From positions 1-64,000 of the forward strand of contig JAUIAT010000008.1 in NCBI GenBank assembly GCA_030425295.1: a stretch of 64,000 nucleotides of DNA, read 5' to 3'. The position numbers and the translations under genes were made by a program. Of the stretch, positions 53,373 to 62,460 are shown in pieces. The stretch is from Gammaproteobacteria bacterium (GTDB taxonomy: Bacteria > Pseudomonadota > Gammaproteobacteria > JAUIAT01). The notes under the pieces were generated by a model. The model had not been told where the DNA came from, did not search any database, and saw nothing but the letters and a program-made list of their open reading frames with translations. Position 1 is the first letter of the stretch, and each line of letters opens with the position of its first letter.

Positions 53373-54260
53373 CTAATTCCAAAAACCTTTTTGCAAGACA
53401 TTGCCTAATTTTGATGTTTCTTCAATTAGGTAAGCTGGGGTTTTATAATAGCTAATATTATTTGTGCCAAAGGCAAAAGCTGCCAAGAAATTAGTGGCTA
53501 AAACATCAGCATGAGAACGGTCTTTAGTTTGTACCCACATGTCCTTTGCTCGTAGGTATCGACTATCCATATAGGAACGTTTGTGTAAGGTTGCTCGGAT
53601 ATGCTTTGCTTCACCGGCTAGCTCAATAGCACCTTTGCCAGTAGCATCAATTTGGATATTATTACTATTATCAACCCAATTAACTTTAATAGGGCGTGCG
53701 CTATTTTGAATGATCTGTTTAAGGCCAATCATCCCGTTTAAGTCAACATATCCTGATTCCTGGTTAACAATAGTTAAATCTTTGCATTTAAATCTTTTAC
53801 TGAACACAGTAGTTGTGTCATACAAAACTACCTTCTTTATGCTCGGGGCTTTAACTGTAATTTTTACTTGGTCAGGGTGGTAATGTGCTTTGTCTTCTGG
53901 TCCAACTAAATGCTGGATGGGCATTCCATGCTTTTGCCAAGAGAAGTGAGGATGGTTGTACACCGTTTTTTGTTTTGTAAAGCCATCATATTCCCAGCTT
54001 AGAGTAAGGTTGTTGTCTTTAGTTTGGATTAACACCGGTGCTGGTAAGTCTTTAGGGCGGGAAACTATTACTTGATAGCGACGACCGTTTTCAAGTTTTA
54101 CATGTAATCCATCTTTGACGTACACGTTGTCAAACTTCTTTAAGTTAAACACTTTTGCTTTTAATCTCGGTGTGATCTTCCCTTTGTTGTAGGCAAGTGC
54201 CATGGGGGAGCAAATGACCATTAAGCCAATGCTAAAAAGAGTAGCAACGCGTTTAGACAT
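53373..54260 (-). CDS. Secreted GIN/DUF2807-like adhesin-type protein
   Basis: 295 residues from ATG 54260 (AAGG 9 nt upstream; an in-frame ATG lies at 54269). A signal peptide (FSIGLMVICSPMALA) is followed by a beta-helical pattern typical of the GIN domain: FNLKKFDNVYVKDGLHVKLE, VIVSRPKDL, LTLSWEY, VKITVKAPSIKKVVLYDTTT and LTIVNQESGYVDLNGMIGL. Such proteins are periplasmic or outer-membrane associated and poorly characterised. Length is typical. Single gene. Confidence 0.75.
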   Translation of the reverse strand: MSKRVATLFSIGLMVICSPMALAYNKGKITPRLKAKVFNLKKFDNVYVKDGLHVKLENGRRYQVIVSRPKDLPAPVLIQTKDNNLTLSWEYDGFTKQKTVYNHPHFSWQKHGMPIQHLVGPEDKAHYHPDQVKITVKAPSIKKVVLYDTTTVFSKRFKCKDLTIVNQESGYVDLNGMIGLKQIIQNSARPIKVNWVDNSNNIQIDATGKGAIELAGEAKHIRATLHKRSYMDSRYLRAKDMWVQTKDRSHADVLATNFLAAFAFGTNNISYYKTPAYLIEETSKLGNVLQKGFWN

Positions 54261-54356
54261 CCCAATCATCCTTAAATTATTACTCTTTCATGATAATTTG
54301 TTAAGTGTTTTTGTGCAAGAGTTCAAAAAATTATCTATGCTTGTGAGCCTATGGGC

Positions 54357-54704
54357 TTATAGGAGTACAATGACTCCACCTGTGACAACAACTAATCCAA
54401 TAAAACCAAGCACAGTGACACCAGCTCCAGCTCCACCAGCAACAGCAGCAGTTTTATATGGGTCTGTTTTAGACTTTTCAATACGTGATATTTCATTTTT
54501 ATTAAATGTAGATCCTTCACCTTTAATTGTGTTTTTGGTAACGCTTGAAACTTTAAGTTCGAAATCGTCACCAGATTTACTTATAATTCTAACTTTATCA
54601 CCTTTATGAATTTGTCTCTGCATGTCGTCAAGGTTTACGCGATAAAATGAAGAGCATCCGGATAATAAAATTAAGCCTAAAATGAATATAACGAGTTTTT
54701 TCAT
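54357..54704 (-). CDS. Small lipoprotein with C-terminal membrane segment
   Basis: 115 residues, ATG 54704 (GGAA upstream). Lipobox LLSGC with Cys17. The middle has an SH3-like beta pattern (HKGDKVRIISKSGDDFELKV), and residues about 85-115 form a Gly/Ala/Val-rich hydrophobic stretch to the very end. Function unknown. Confidence 0.75.
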   Translation of the reverse strand: MKKLVIFILGLILLSGCSSFYRVNLDDMQRQIHKGDKVRIISKSGDDFELKVSSVTKNTIKGEGSTFNKNEISRIEKSKTDPYKTAAVAGGAGAGVTVLGFIGLVVVTGGVIVLL

Positions 54705-54775
54705 GTCTAGATTCCTGGGTTCTAAAAAGAGTTGGAATCATAGTTCGTGTAAAATTATTTGTCAATGTTGTGTTG

Positions 54776-55474
54776 TTAATAATGATGGTTTGAATGCCTT
54801 GGTGCGAAAAATAGTCCTAGCTCAAATAGCAGACAAATTGGTACTGCAAGCAATATTTGAGAAAAAATATCTGGCGGAGTTAGAAGCATTCCTGCAGTGA
54901 ATGCTGCAACAATTACATAAGGTCTTTGCTTGGATAGAGTTTGTTTTTTTACTAATCCAAAATAAACTACTAACCAAACTATAACTGGTAACTCAAATGC
55001 AAGGCCAAAAGCCATCAACATCCTCAATGCAAATGAATAAAACTGACTTATATCAGGTGCAAAATCGACACCTACAGGAGTTAAGCTTGCAAAAAAATTA
55101 AATATTAGTGGAAAAGCTATAAAATAAGCGAAAGCAGCTCCAGCAAAAAATAAAGCAATACAGGCTAGCATAAAAGGCCAAACCATTCTTTTTTCATGAG
55201 GGTAAAGCCCTGGGGAGATAAACGCCCATATTTGGTATAGCATCCATGGCAGAGTAATAAAAAATGCCGCAATACACGTCAGCTTTAGTGGAATAATAAA
55301 AGGTGCCGTAATTGATGTTGCGAGCATGTGGTGGCCTTCAGGCAATACTTTTAAGAGAGGGGTGCTAAAAAGAGTATATATTTGTTGGCTGTGAGACCAT
55401 AATCCTGCAATACTGATGACTAAAACAATTGAGTAGTAGATTAGACGTTTTCTTAGCTCTTGGAAGTTATTCAT
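54776..55474 (-). CDS. tatC: Sec-independent protein translocase TatC
   Basis: 232 residues from ATG 55474 (MNNFQELRKRLIYY), the proper TatC start; the frame extends to a TTG at 55555 inside tatB. Six membrane spans, FITLPWMLYQIWAFISPGLYPHEKR and RPYVIVAAFTAGMLLTPPD are diagnostic. It recognises twin-arginine signal peptides. Overlaps tatB by 8 nt. The start just before ELRKR matches the conserved cytoplasmic N-terminus. Confidence 0.96.
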   Translation of the reverse strand: MNNFQELRKRLIYYSIVLVISIAGLWSHSQQIYTLFSTPLLKVLPEGHHMLATSITAPFIIPLKLTCIAAFFITLPWMLYQIWAFISPGLYPHEKRMVWPFMLACIALFFAGAAFAYFIAFPLIFNFFASLTPVGVDFAPDISQFYSFALRMLMAFGLAFELPVIVWLVVYFGLVKKQTLSKQRPYVIVAAFTAGMLLTPPDIFSQILLAVPICLLFELGLFFAPRHSNHHY

Positions 55475-55682
55475 GGCTATCAGATTCAGCTGGTGTATGT
55501 TTGAGCGCATTTTCTTGGTTGGATTTGGGTTGGATTTCAGTTTGCCCAAAGTCAAATGATTTTTTTAAATTAGCTAGACCTTTTCCTATAATATATGAAA
55601 GTTCTTGCATCCTTTTGGGGCCAAGAACTATTAGACCTATGATTAAAACAAGCAGCAATTCACTGAAACCAATATCAAACAT
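55467..55682 (-). CDS. tatB: Sec-independent protein translocase TatB
   Basis: 71 residues: MFDIGFSELLLVLIIGLIVLGP, the GP hinge, then an amphipathic helix KRMQELSYIIGKGLANLKKS. Short compared with E. coli TatB (171), as the C-terminal tail is nearly absent. Two bp after tatA and overlapping tatC. Confidence 0.93.
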   Translation of the reverse strand: MFDIGFSELLLVLIIGLIVLGPKRMQELSYIIGKGLANLKKSFDFGQTEIQPKSNQENALKHTPAESDSHE

Positions 55683-55684
55683 GT

Positions 55685-55852
55685 TTAGGTTTCTTTTTCA
55701 TTGTTTTCAGTTTCATTCATTCCTTGGCGAAACTTTTTAACTGCCTTGCCAAGGTCTTCTGCTACCTGACTAATACGTTTAGTGCCAAACAGAACACCAA
55801 TAATTAGTAGTATGAGTAAAATTGAACCAAGACTTGTTCCGCTAAAACCCAT
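55685..55852 (-). CDS. tatA: Sec-independent protein translocase TatA
   Basis: 55 residues from ATG 55852 (MGFSGTSLGSILLILLIIGV), with AAGGA 7 nt upstream; the frame continues to 55906, but that start adds an unconserved leader. Membrane helix, FGTKRI hinge, amphipathic helix VAEDLGKAVKKFRQG and a short acidic tail. First gene of tatABC; short for TatA but complete. Confidence 0.93.
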   Translation of the reverse strand: MGFSGTSLGSILLILLIIGVLFGTKRISQVAEDLGKAVKKFRQGMNETENNEKET

Positions 55853-55914
55853 GTGAAATTCCTTTTTTTTTTTTAAGTAGAGAGCTTGTTGCCAATTTAT
55901 CTTCATTTGCAGCC

Positions 55915-55940
55915 GTAAGATGAATTGTCAGCAGATCTTA
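55915..55940. repeat. R3 half repeat, decayed
   Basis: GTAAGATGAATTGTCAGCAG then ATCTTA, preceded by TTTGCAGCC as in the right arm of the 43.5-kb composite (TTTGCAGCT). It lies upstream of tatA in the divergent tatA/cyoE promoter region. Confidence 0.55.
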
Positions 55941-56077
55941 ACTGATTCTATCATTTTTGTGATGAAAGCAAACACTATTTTTAATGTGGAATTGATGCTC
56001 CATGCTCTGGCTTTAATTTGCACTTCAGACACCAATTGTATATATTGTGGCAATCTAAAATTTATACTCAGGAAATT

Positions 56078-56938
56078 ATGAAAAATAAAATTAAAGCCTA
56101 TGTAGAACTCAGTAAGCTACGCGTTGTGACTTTGATGTTAGTTACAGTTGTTGTCGGCATGTTGATGGCTACGCAAGCTGCTATTTCACCTTTATTAATT
56201 ATTAATAGTCTGCTGGGTATTGCTTTATGTGCTAGTTCAGGAGGTGCAATTAATCACTTTCTCGAGCGTGAGTCAGATAAAAAAATGGCTAGAACTCAAA
56301 AGCGACCAATTCCCTCTGGTCTTGTAAGTCCTGCTGAGTGCTTAATCTTTGCTGGGGTTACCTTGCTGCTTGGCGTTATAATTTTAATCAAGTTCGTAAA
56401 TATTATTACTACTGTGCTAACTGTTATGACAGTTGTTGGTTATGGAATTATTTACACTGCTTTTTTAAAGAGAGCTACCCCGCAGAACATCGTTATTGGT
56501 GGACTTGCTGGAGCTATGCCCCCACTATTAGGATGGAGTGCTGTGACAGGTAGGTTTGATCCGTTAAGTCTATTGCTAGTTTTGATAATTTTTGTATGGA
56601 CTCCTCCTCATTTTTGGGCATTGGCTATTCATAGAAAAGATGAATACGCCAAGGCAGATATACCAATGTTGCCAGTTACTCATGGGGTCGAGTATACCAA
56701 AATTAATATTTTGTTATATACGATTGTAATGATTGCCTGCACGTGGTTGCCGTTCGCTGTTGGTATGAGCGGATTAATTTATCTAACAGGGGCTACAGTT
56801 CTTGGTCTAGTGTTTCTTTGGTATAGCTACAATCTATGGAAAGAAGAGGGCAATACATGGGCCATGCCAACTTTTAAATTTTCCATAATATATTTATTTG
56901 CTCTGTTTATCGCATTATTACTAGATCATTATATTTAA
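56078..56938 (+). CDS. cyoE: Protoheme IX farnesyltransferase (heme O synthase)
   Basis: 286 residues from ATG 56078 (AGGA upstream; a TTG at 56018 opens the same frame). UbiA-superfamily membrane prenyltransferase with nine or so spans. The first polyprenyl site is INHFLERESDKKMARTQKRP, close to the CyoE/CtaB NxxxExxxDxxMxRTxxRP; the second loop includes WTPPHFWALAIHRKDEYAKADIPMLP (CyoE-specific HFWALA). It makes heme O for terminal oxidases. No oxidase gene is adjacent. Confidence 0.94.
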   Translation: MKNKIKAYVELSKLRVVTLMLVTVVVGMLMATQAAISPLLIINSLLGIALCASSGGAINHFLERESDKKMARTQKRPIPSGLVSPAECLIFAGVTLLLGVIILIKFVNIITTVLTVMTVVGYGIIYTAFLKRATPQNIVIGGLAGAMPPLLGWSAVTGRFDPLSLLLVLIIFVWTPPHFWALAIHRKDEYAKADIPMLPVTHGVEYTKINILLYTIVMIACTWLPFAVGMSGLIYLTGATVLGLVFLWYSYNLWKEEGNTWAMPTFKFSIIYLFALFIALLLDHYI

Positions 56939-56947
56939 GGACGTTGC

Positions 56948-57418
56948 CTATAGTCTCGCTCTAGCAATTGATACGTGCAAAGTATTGCTACTAGAGATGA
57001 GGCTAGCTTTTCTAGGGCCTTTCAAGAACTTAGAACTTTTCACCTTTAGTACAAACCAATAGTATCTTTTAGTTTTCCAAACGGTAATATCATCATCAAT
57101 ATTCAGTTGAAATTTATCCCCAATTATATTTGCTATTTTTAAGTTAACAGCAGGGGCTAAGTTACTTGCCTTAACCGTCATGTGAGGACCAATAAAATTG
57201 TCATCTGCTTTTGGGGATATTTTTAATTTATGAGATTTTACATAGCTTTCTATTTGTTGTTTATGTTTCCCATAAATAATTTTGTAGTTAGTCGATTCAA
57301 GGCCGCAATAAAAGTAAGCTTTCCCATCTTTTTTCATTGAGCATTGAAAGGTTGTGGCGATTGATAGGGGGGAAAAGAAAAAGGCGATAATAAACAGGAC
57401 AAGAGTGGGTTTTCTCAT
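56948..57418 (-). CDS. Small secreted protein
   Basis: 156 residues from ATG 57418 with AGGAAG upstream. Signal peptide LVLFIIAFFFSPLSIAT, two early cysteines (FQC, YFC), then alternating beta-like sequence (MTVKASNLAPAVNLKIANII, YYWFVLKVKSSKFLKGPRKA). No domain recognised. It converges with cyoE with 9 bp between stops. Confidence 0.7.
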   Translation of the reverse strand: MRKPTLVLFIIAFFFSPLSIATTFQCSMKKDGKAYFYCGLESTNYKIIYGKHKQQIESYVKSHKLKISPKADDNFIGPHMTVKASNLAPAVNLKIANIIGDKFQLNIDDDITVWKTKRYYWFVLKVKSSKFLKGPRKASLISSSNTLHVSIARARL

Positions 57419-57498
57419 AACACTTCCTTGTTGTTCTAGACCTTCTTAAAAAAAGATTTTAAATTTTGATGAAATCTGCTTTCAAGAAAGCCTAGTTG

Positions 57499-57526
57499 TT
57501 GTTCAAATACAATTCTATTGTACACT
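57499..57526 (+). promoter_or_regulatory. Promoter-like sequence upstream of the SIS isomerase gene
   Basis: TTGTTC (57499-57504) and TACACT (57521-57526) with a 16-bp spacer. If used, transcription starts near 57533, which leaves almost no leader for an ATG at 57541 and favours the ATG at 57613. Confidence 0.35.
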
Positions 57527-57612
57527 TTTTGTGATGCTAAATGCCAATCTCGCAAAAAGCTAGGCTACATGGTAGAATTCATCCCATCATAAATCAACCA
57601 AAAGATAGTTTT

Positions 57613-58221
57613 ATGCAATATATACAAAACTTTTTTGCTGAGTCTAAGTGGATAATTGATAACCTTGATCTTGCAGCTATGGAGAAAATGGTAAGCCAAA
57701 TCGCTGAGGTTCGTGAGCGTGGCGGGCGTTTATTTTTTATTGGTGTAGGTGGCGGTGCTGGGCACTGTAGTCACGCGGTGAATGATTTTCGTAAAATTGC
57801 TGGAATTGAGTCATATACGCCAACTGATAATGTTTCTGAATTAACGGCTCGTATTAATGATGATGGGTGGGATACTGCTTTTGTTAATTGGCTTAAGGGC
57901 AGTCGTTTGAATGATAAGGATGGCATCTTTGTATTTTCTGTTGGTGGGGGAGATTTAGAACATAATATCTCCACAAATATTGTGAATTCTTTAATTCATG
58001 CAAAAGAAGTAGGCTCAAAAATATGGGGTGTTGTTGGTAGAAAAGGTGGATATACAGCAAAAGTTGCGGATGCTTGTGTCATAATTCCATCTCAACAGCC
58101 TGGCACTGTTACCCCGCAAACTGAAGCTTTTCAGGCAGTTGTTTGGCATATGATTGTTTCTCATCCTATGCTTCAAAAGAATGAAATGAAGTGGGAGTCA
58201 GCTGATCTATCCTCGAAATAG
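57613..58221 (+). CDS. gmhA: SIS-domain sugar-phosphate isomerase (GmhA-like)
   Basis: 202 residues from ATG 57613 (an in-frame ATG at 57541 adds 24 unconserved residues). A single SIS domain: GGRLFFIGVGGGAGHCSHAV, NDFRKIAGIESYTPTDNVSE, LTARINDDGWDTAFVNWLKG, VFSVGGGDLEHNISTNIV and TPQTEAFQAVVWHMIVSHP. This is the D-sedoheptulose-7-phosphate isomerase subgroup found in surface-polysaccharide clusters. With GmhB and HddA nearby it would start the heptose route. The usual GGSAANASH loop reads GGGAGHCSH. Confidence 0.8.
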   Translation: MQYIQNFFAESKWIIDNLDLAAMEKMVSQIAEVRERGGRLFFIGVGGGAGHCSHAVNDFRKIAGIESYTPTDNVSELTARINDDGWDTAFVNWLKGSRLNDKDGIFVFSVGGGDLEHNISTNIVNSLIHAKEVGSKIWGVVGRKGGYTAKVADACVIIPSQQPGTVTPQTEAFQAVVWHMIVSHPMLQKNEMKWESADLSSK

Positions 58222-58236
58222 GGTGTTCAATGATCT

Positions 58237-58265
58237 TGTCACCCCTCAATCGATGAAGGGTGACA
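58237..58265 (+). terminator. Hairpin between convergent genes
   Basis: TGTCACCC (58237-58244) and GGGTGACA (58258-58265) form an 8-bp stem around a 13-nt loop, 16 bp past the isomerase stop and 19 bp from the end of the convergent POT gene. No T tract follows, so it is only a possible terminator. Confidence 0.45.
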
Positions 58266-58283
58266 GCTCTCCAATCTAAGGGA

Positions 58284-59729
58284 TTATTTTTCTGGGTTCG
58301 CCATAAGCTTCTTAATCCAAGGCGTAAATATAAGCGCTATCATCATTACCGTAAGAGCCATGAGCGCGTAGCTGATAAACGCATTTGTATATATTTGATC
58401 AATTTGTTCAACGTTTTTCATTGTTCTGGGAATTGCTGCAATTGAAGCAATCTTTCCAGCAATCTTAGTTCCTAATCCTGTTGCTACGTACCAAATTCCC
58501 ATCATCATACCGACCCATTGTTGAGGAATAAGCTCTGAGGTCATAGCAAGCCCAATAGGGGACAAGCAAAGTTCAGCAATTGAGACAATCATAAATGTAA
58601 TTACTACCCACCAAAGACTGATTAATTCCCCTGCGGGGTGAAGCTTAAGTACTAGCAATATGAAGCCAAATGCAGCAGCAAGTGCAAGGTTTGCAAATGT
58701 GAATTTCATTGGTGTTGAGGGGCTATATTTTGTATGTTTTAGCCATACCCAAACTCTACTTAATATTGCACCAAAAGTTAATATTCCCAAACCTTCGGAT
58801 GCCAATAGCATTGGTGTAGGGATTTTTATACCGAAAGCCATTAATTTAACCGCATGGCCTGAAAACATATTCATGGACATAAATATTTGGCCGTAAACTG
58901 CCCAGAATGCAATTGATATAGTAGTAAGCAGCAAAAACGCTAAGATATGATTTCGTTTAATTTTATTATCAGCCTTAATTGCGCAGGTAATCACAATTGC
59001 TGCAGAGATCGCTGCAATAATAAAGAAAAATGCTATGGCTAGGTTATCATTTTCCATCAATAAGGTGCAGAGAGCTATACACAAAAGTATAACTAGGTAG
59101 GCATACGTAACTCTTGCAGCTAGTGGGATAGATAGCTTGTGTTTGGCTCTACCTTCTGCAAAATACTTTCTGCCACCAATGAATGTGATTACACTCAAAG
59201 TTAGGGCGGTTGCTGTGGAGTAGAAGGTTATGCTCCATCCCCAAAATTCTTGAATAAACCCGCTTAGCCCCATAGCTAGAAGGGCGCCAATATTGATTCC
59301 GATGTAATAGATGGTAAAACCTGAGTCGCGACGAGGATCATTCTCACTGTAAAGAGTGCCTAGCAAGCTTGCGGCATTTGGTTTGAAAAGCCCTGTGCCA
59401 ACACTGATGACAGCCAGTGAAATCATTAATACATTCTCGCCCGGTAGGGTTAGCATGCCATACCCTAAAATTAGCATTAAGCCCCCGAGAATTATACTAT
59501 GGCGAAAACCTAATAATTTATCAGCAATAACACCGCCGAGAAGGGGCATGATTAGTGTTAGCGCGGAGAATGACCCTAAAATTGTAAAGCTGCGCTCTTC
59601 GCTAAAATTAAATACTTGGGTAACATAATAAACAAAGAATGCCTGGAGCACCCAGTAACCGTAGCGCTCCCACATTTCAGCAGCAGATATTGGCCATACT
59701 CCTAAGGGTTGTTTGTCAGTTTTATTCAT
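58284..59729 (-). CDS. POT-family proton-dependent oligopeptide transporter
   Basis: 481 residues, 12-14 spans. POT signatures: EMWERYGYWVLQAFFVYYVTQ near the N-terminus (the ExxER motif of proton coupling), GGVIADKLLGFRHSIILGG, and FTIYYIGINIGALLAMGLSG. It imports di- and tripeptides with protons (DtpA/DtpB type). ATG 59729, AAGGAATC upstream. It lies inside the heptose-type locus but has no evident link to it. Confidence 0.92.
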   Translation of the reverse strand: MNKTDKQPLGVWPISAAEMWERYGYWVLQAFFVYYVTQVFNFSEERSFTILGSFSALTLIMPLLGGVIADKLLGFRHSIILGGLMLILGYGMLTLPGENVLMISLAVISVGTGLFKPNAASLLGTLYSENDPRRDSGFTIYYIGINIGALLAMGLSGFIQEFWGWSITFYSTATALTLSVITFIGGRKYFAEGRAKHKLSIPLAARVTYAYLVILLCIALCTLLMENDNLAIAFFFIIAAISAAIVITCAIKADNKIKRNHILAFLLLTTISIAFWAVYGQIFMSMNMFSGHAVKLMAFGIKIPTPMLLASEGLGILTFGAILSRVWVWLKHTKYSPSTPMKFTFANLALAAAFGFILLVLKLHPAGELISLWWVVITFMIVSIAELCLSPIGLAMTSELIPQQWVGMMMGIWYVATGLGTKIAGKIASIAAIPRTMKNVEQIDQIYTNAFISYALMALTVMMIALIFTPWIKKLMANPEK

Positions 59730-59759
59730 TCATGATTCCTTGCCAAAATTCCCTGTCTA

Positions 59760-60290
59760 TTATAGTGGCTTATTATTACTTAGTAGGCAAGACAAGTCTT
59801 TTAAGACTTTTATATATTGGTCGGCTGTAACACTTTGATTGTATGGTCTGCTAAGAAGGACGGTTTTGCATCCTGCTGACTTACCCGCAGCAATATCTGA
59901 CCCCCTATCTCCTACCATATAACTATTCGCTAAATTTATATCCCATTTTTTGGCTAAATCTAAAAGCATGCCAGGCTTTGGCTTGCGGCAATGACAGTTA
60001 TGGTGATTATCGTGAGGGCAAAACATTAGATCATCGATTGGTAGTGTGTTCCAGACTTTTTTATGAAAATTATCAAGAGTTTCTTGAGTCATTAATTCTC
60101 GAGCAATATCAGGTTGGTTGGTTACAATAAACACTAAATATCCGGCTTGTTTGAAATTATTTACAGCATCCACAACACCATCTTCCCATTGCCATTCAGA
60201 TAGTGTCCTGGGAGATCCTTCTTTTTTTCCGCGCATTACAACTTTATTGATAACTCCATCTCGGTCAAGAAAAATTGCTGGCTTGCTCAT
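59760..60290 (-). CDS. gmhB: D-glycero-D-manno-heptose 1,7-bisphosphate 7-phosphatase
   Basis: 176-residue HAD phosphatase. Motif I FLDRDGVIN, motif II VFIVTNQPDIAR, the zinc-binding loop CPHDNHHNCHCRKPKPG (Cys-x-His...Cys-x-Cys) that marks GmhB, and motif IV MVGDRGSDIAAGKSAGCKTVL. It removes the C7 phosphate of heptose bisphosphate in LPS core synthesis. ATG 60290 overlaps the stop of the upstream oxidoreductase gene (ATGA), so the two are coupled. Confidence 0.92.
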   Translation of the reverse strand: MSKPAIFLDRDGVINKVVMRGKKEGSPRTLSEWQWEDGVVDAVNNFKQAGYLVFIVTNQPDIARELMTQETLDNFHKKVWNTLPIDDLMFCPHDNHHNCHCRKPKPGMLLDLAKKWDINLANSYMVGDRGSDIAAGKSAGCKTVLLSRPYNQSVTADQYIKVLKDLSCLLSNNKPL

Positions 60291-61276
60291 AGTTTTTTGC
60301 CATAGAGTGAGTTTAGGGTTCTCATTACTTTCAAGCCATCTTCAGCTGGAGCAAAGTAGTTGTGACTATGATCGTTAATTCCGCAAATAAAATCATTCCA
60401 TTCGTCACGCCACGAAAAATCTTCGCCAATAAATTCTTCGAACTCCATCTCTGGTGCGCCGCCTTCAGCTTTTCTTTTGGCGATAGTTAAAGTCTCCACG
60501 CCGTAGCTGCCACCTAACCCATTTATGCTAACTGATCCTTTTTCACAGAAAATTTCAAATACAAATTGGTTTTTCCACTGGGTCCAGCTGGTGTGAAAAC
60601 TAGCTACTTGACCGTCTTTAAATTTAAGCATAGCAAATGCATTATCTTCTAAAGGCTTGATTGGCCAAATTGCATTTTGTAAATATGCAACTGAATCAGT
60701 TGGCTCACCCAAAAACCACTGGATCAAATCAATAATATGCACGCCTTGGTCAGTTAGCTCACCGCCACCAGCCATATCCAGGTTGCCACGCCATTCATTT
60801 TCGTAGCCAGGTCGTCCTCCGTGCCCGTAGTTTGCTCGGATATTAATTATTTTGCCCATTTTGCCAGAGTTAACTAACTCCCAAGCTTTTAATATTGCGG
60901 GGTGATAGCGATGGTTAAAACCAATTTTAAGTTTTTTATTATGTTTTTGAGTGGCTTCAAGAATAAGCTTGGCTTCTTCTAGATTTCTACCCATAGGCTT
61001 TTCTATTAAAACATGGCAGCCATTCTTCATAGCTTCGGTCGCAATTGGGTATAAAAATTTGTTGGGAGTTGCAATTATAACAACATCAATTTGCTCCATC
61101 TTTAGCATTTCTTGCCAATCAGAGTAAGATTTAACCCCCAAAGTTTCTGCAACTTGATCAGCAAGAGCTTTATTAATATCAGACACTGCGGTTAGTTCTG
61201 ATTTGTCATTGCTATTTGCTTCTCGTGCGCGCCTTTGGCCAATTAATCCGCACCCAATTACTGCTGTTTTTATCAT
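60287..61276 (-). CDS. Gfo/Idh/MocA-family sugar oxidoreductase
   Basis: 329 residues from ATG 61276 (MIKTAVIGCGLIGQRR); the frame extends to a TTG at 61321 within a repeat. NAD-binding GCGLIGQRRA, VVIATPNKFLYPIATEAMKN, and the family EKP motif (HVLIEKPMGRNLEEA); substrate-domain GFNHRYHPAI and GGGELTDQGVHIIDLIQWFL. It would oxidise or epimerise a nucleotide sugar or heptose. Coupled to gmhB. An R3 copy sits 32 bp upstream of the start. Confidence 0.9.
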   Translation of the reverse strand: MIKTAVIGCGLIGQRRAREANSNDKSELTAVSDINKALADQVAETLGVKSYSDWQEMLKMEQIDVVIIATPNKFLYPIATEAMKNGCHVLIEKPMGRNLEEAKLILEATQKHNKKLKIGFNHRYHPAILKAWELVNSGKMGKIINIRANYGHGGRPGYENEWRGNLDMAGGGELTDQGVHIIDLIQWFLGEPTDSVAYLQNAIWPIKPLEDNAFAMLKFKDGQVASFHTSWTQWKNQFVFEIFCEKGSVSINGLGGSYGVETLTIAKRKAEGGAPEMEFEEFIGEDFSWRDEWNDFICGINDHSHNYFAPAEDGLKVMRTLNSLYGKKL

Positions 61277-61307
61277 TTTATGCTTTCTGCCCTGTTTAGT
61301 AATTTTA

Positions 61308-61337
61308 GGGTCTGTTGGCAATTGGTCTTACAGCCCC
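61308..61337. repeat. R3 30-bp TA-flanked repeat
   Basis: GGGTCTGTTGGCAATTGGTC then TTACAGCCCC, flanked by TA (61306-61307, 61338-61339). It differs from the 4930-4959 copy at three positions. The ends GGGTCTGT/ACAGCCCC are near-perfect inverted repeats. Confidence 0.75.
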
Positions 61338-61481
61338 TAGTGGCATTATAAACCTAATTTTTAGTTTCTACTATGCCGCTTAAAAGTGCTTAAAGTTTAG
61401 TTTTTGGTATTAATTGTCGCTGAATTTAATGGAAAAAAATTATTTAAGTGCTATTTTTATACAAAATGATGGAGTTATTAC

Positions 61482-62414
61482 GTGGGTGGATACAGTAAAA
61501 TTAATGAAGAGTTAGGTGGTTCTTTTTTGAAAAAACTTGGCTCTGCTGTGGAGAATTTACAAACTAATCTTAACTCCCTAGAGCTGGGGCATATGAAGTT
61601 TGAAATGAATGGTAATAAAATTTTAATTGATGATGATTTTTTATCTGAAATGCAAAATAAAGTAAACTCAATAGATTGTGACGGTGCGTTAAAAAGGCAG
61701 GTTAAATCTTGTGTTAAAGATATTAAAGAAGGCAAAGATATTATAAATTTACTGTCACAGTTAGATAATATTCTAGAAAATATAGTTAAGATTGTAGATC
61801 TTAATCAGAAAATTAAGCTGAAGAAAGAGGATATTTCTGAATCATTAAAGTCCTGCCAAGATTATGAATTTAAGGATGCTAATTCTTTAGGAGATGTTGA
61901 TATAACATATATGACTATTGATGTTGCTGAAGATGCTTTGGAAAAATTAGAAGGCACGCACAATGTTATTAAAGGGCATATAGAATTTGAGTCTAACCTT
62001 CATGAGATTGCCAATAAGAAAGTTGATTATGTGCAGAATAAATTACATGAAGGTGGCTTTGACTACATTCTTCCTCAGATTAGGGAAAATGCAAGTTTTG
62101 ATGAGAAAAAAGAATTTTTAAATGCTGCTGAATCAAAAGTAAAAGTGATTGATAGTTTAAGTGATTCGTTAAAATCTATTGACTTAGAAGGAGCTTCTGA
62201 GGAGTGTAAAGGTGTAGTAGGTGCGGCTTTAAAATCTGTTATTGATGATCCCTCGCTTTCCAATATTGAAAAGAATATTGAGTGGCTTAGCACTTTTGAT
62301 CATTTATATAATGCCGGTGAAGTTGATGATGCTTTTATGTCTAATATAAAGTCAATAAAAGAAGGTTTGGAAGAGATTAGTCCATCGCCCCAGGCGCCAA
62401 ATCTAGGTGCTTAG
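61482..62414 (+). CDS. Orphan helical protein, GTG start
   Basis: 310 residues from GTG 61482 with GGAG 8 nt upstream. Largely helical with repeating Asp/Glu/Lys patterns (LVKIVDLNQKIKLKKEDISE, VIDSLSDSLKSIDLEGA). Blocks around residues 15-120 and 160-290 look loosely alike (SLELGHM..., SIDLEGASEECKG), so there may be an internal duplication. No signal peptide and no known domain. It is inserted between the oxidoreductase and SDR genes on the opposite strand, which suggests an accessory gene within the heptose-type locus. Confidence 0.65.
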   Translation: MGGYSKINEELGGSFLKKLGSAVENLQTNLNSLELGHMKFEMNGNKILIDDDFLSEMQNKVNSIDCDGALKRQVKSCVKDIKEGKDIINLLSQLDNILENIVKIVDLNQKIKLKKEDISESLKSCQDYEFKDANSLGDVDITYMTIDVAEDALEKLEGTHNVIKGHIEFESNLHEIANKKVDYVQNKLHEGGFDYILPQIRENASFDEKKEFLNAAESKVKVIDSLSDSLKSIDLEGASEECKGVVGAALKSVIDDPSLSNIEKNIEWLSTFDHLYNAGEVDDAFMSNIKSIKEGLEEISPSPQAPNLGA

Positions 62415-62425
62415 TGGTTGATATC

Positions 62426-62454
62426 AGGAGTTTCGCACAAAGTACGAAACTCCT
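62426..62454. terminator. Bidirectional hairpin between convergent genes
   Basis: AGGAGTTTCG/CGAAACTCCT, a perfect 10-bp stem with a 9-nt loop, between the stop of the helical orphan (62414) and the end of the SDR gene (62461). Confidence 0.7.
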
Positions 62455-62460
62455 AGATAT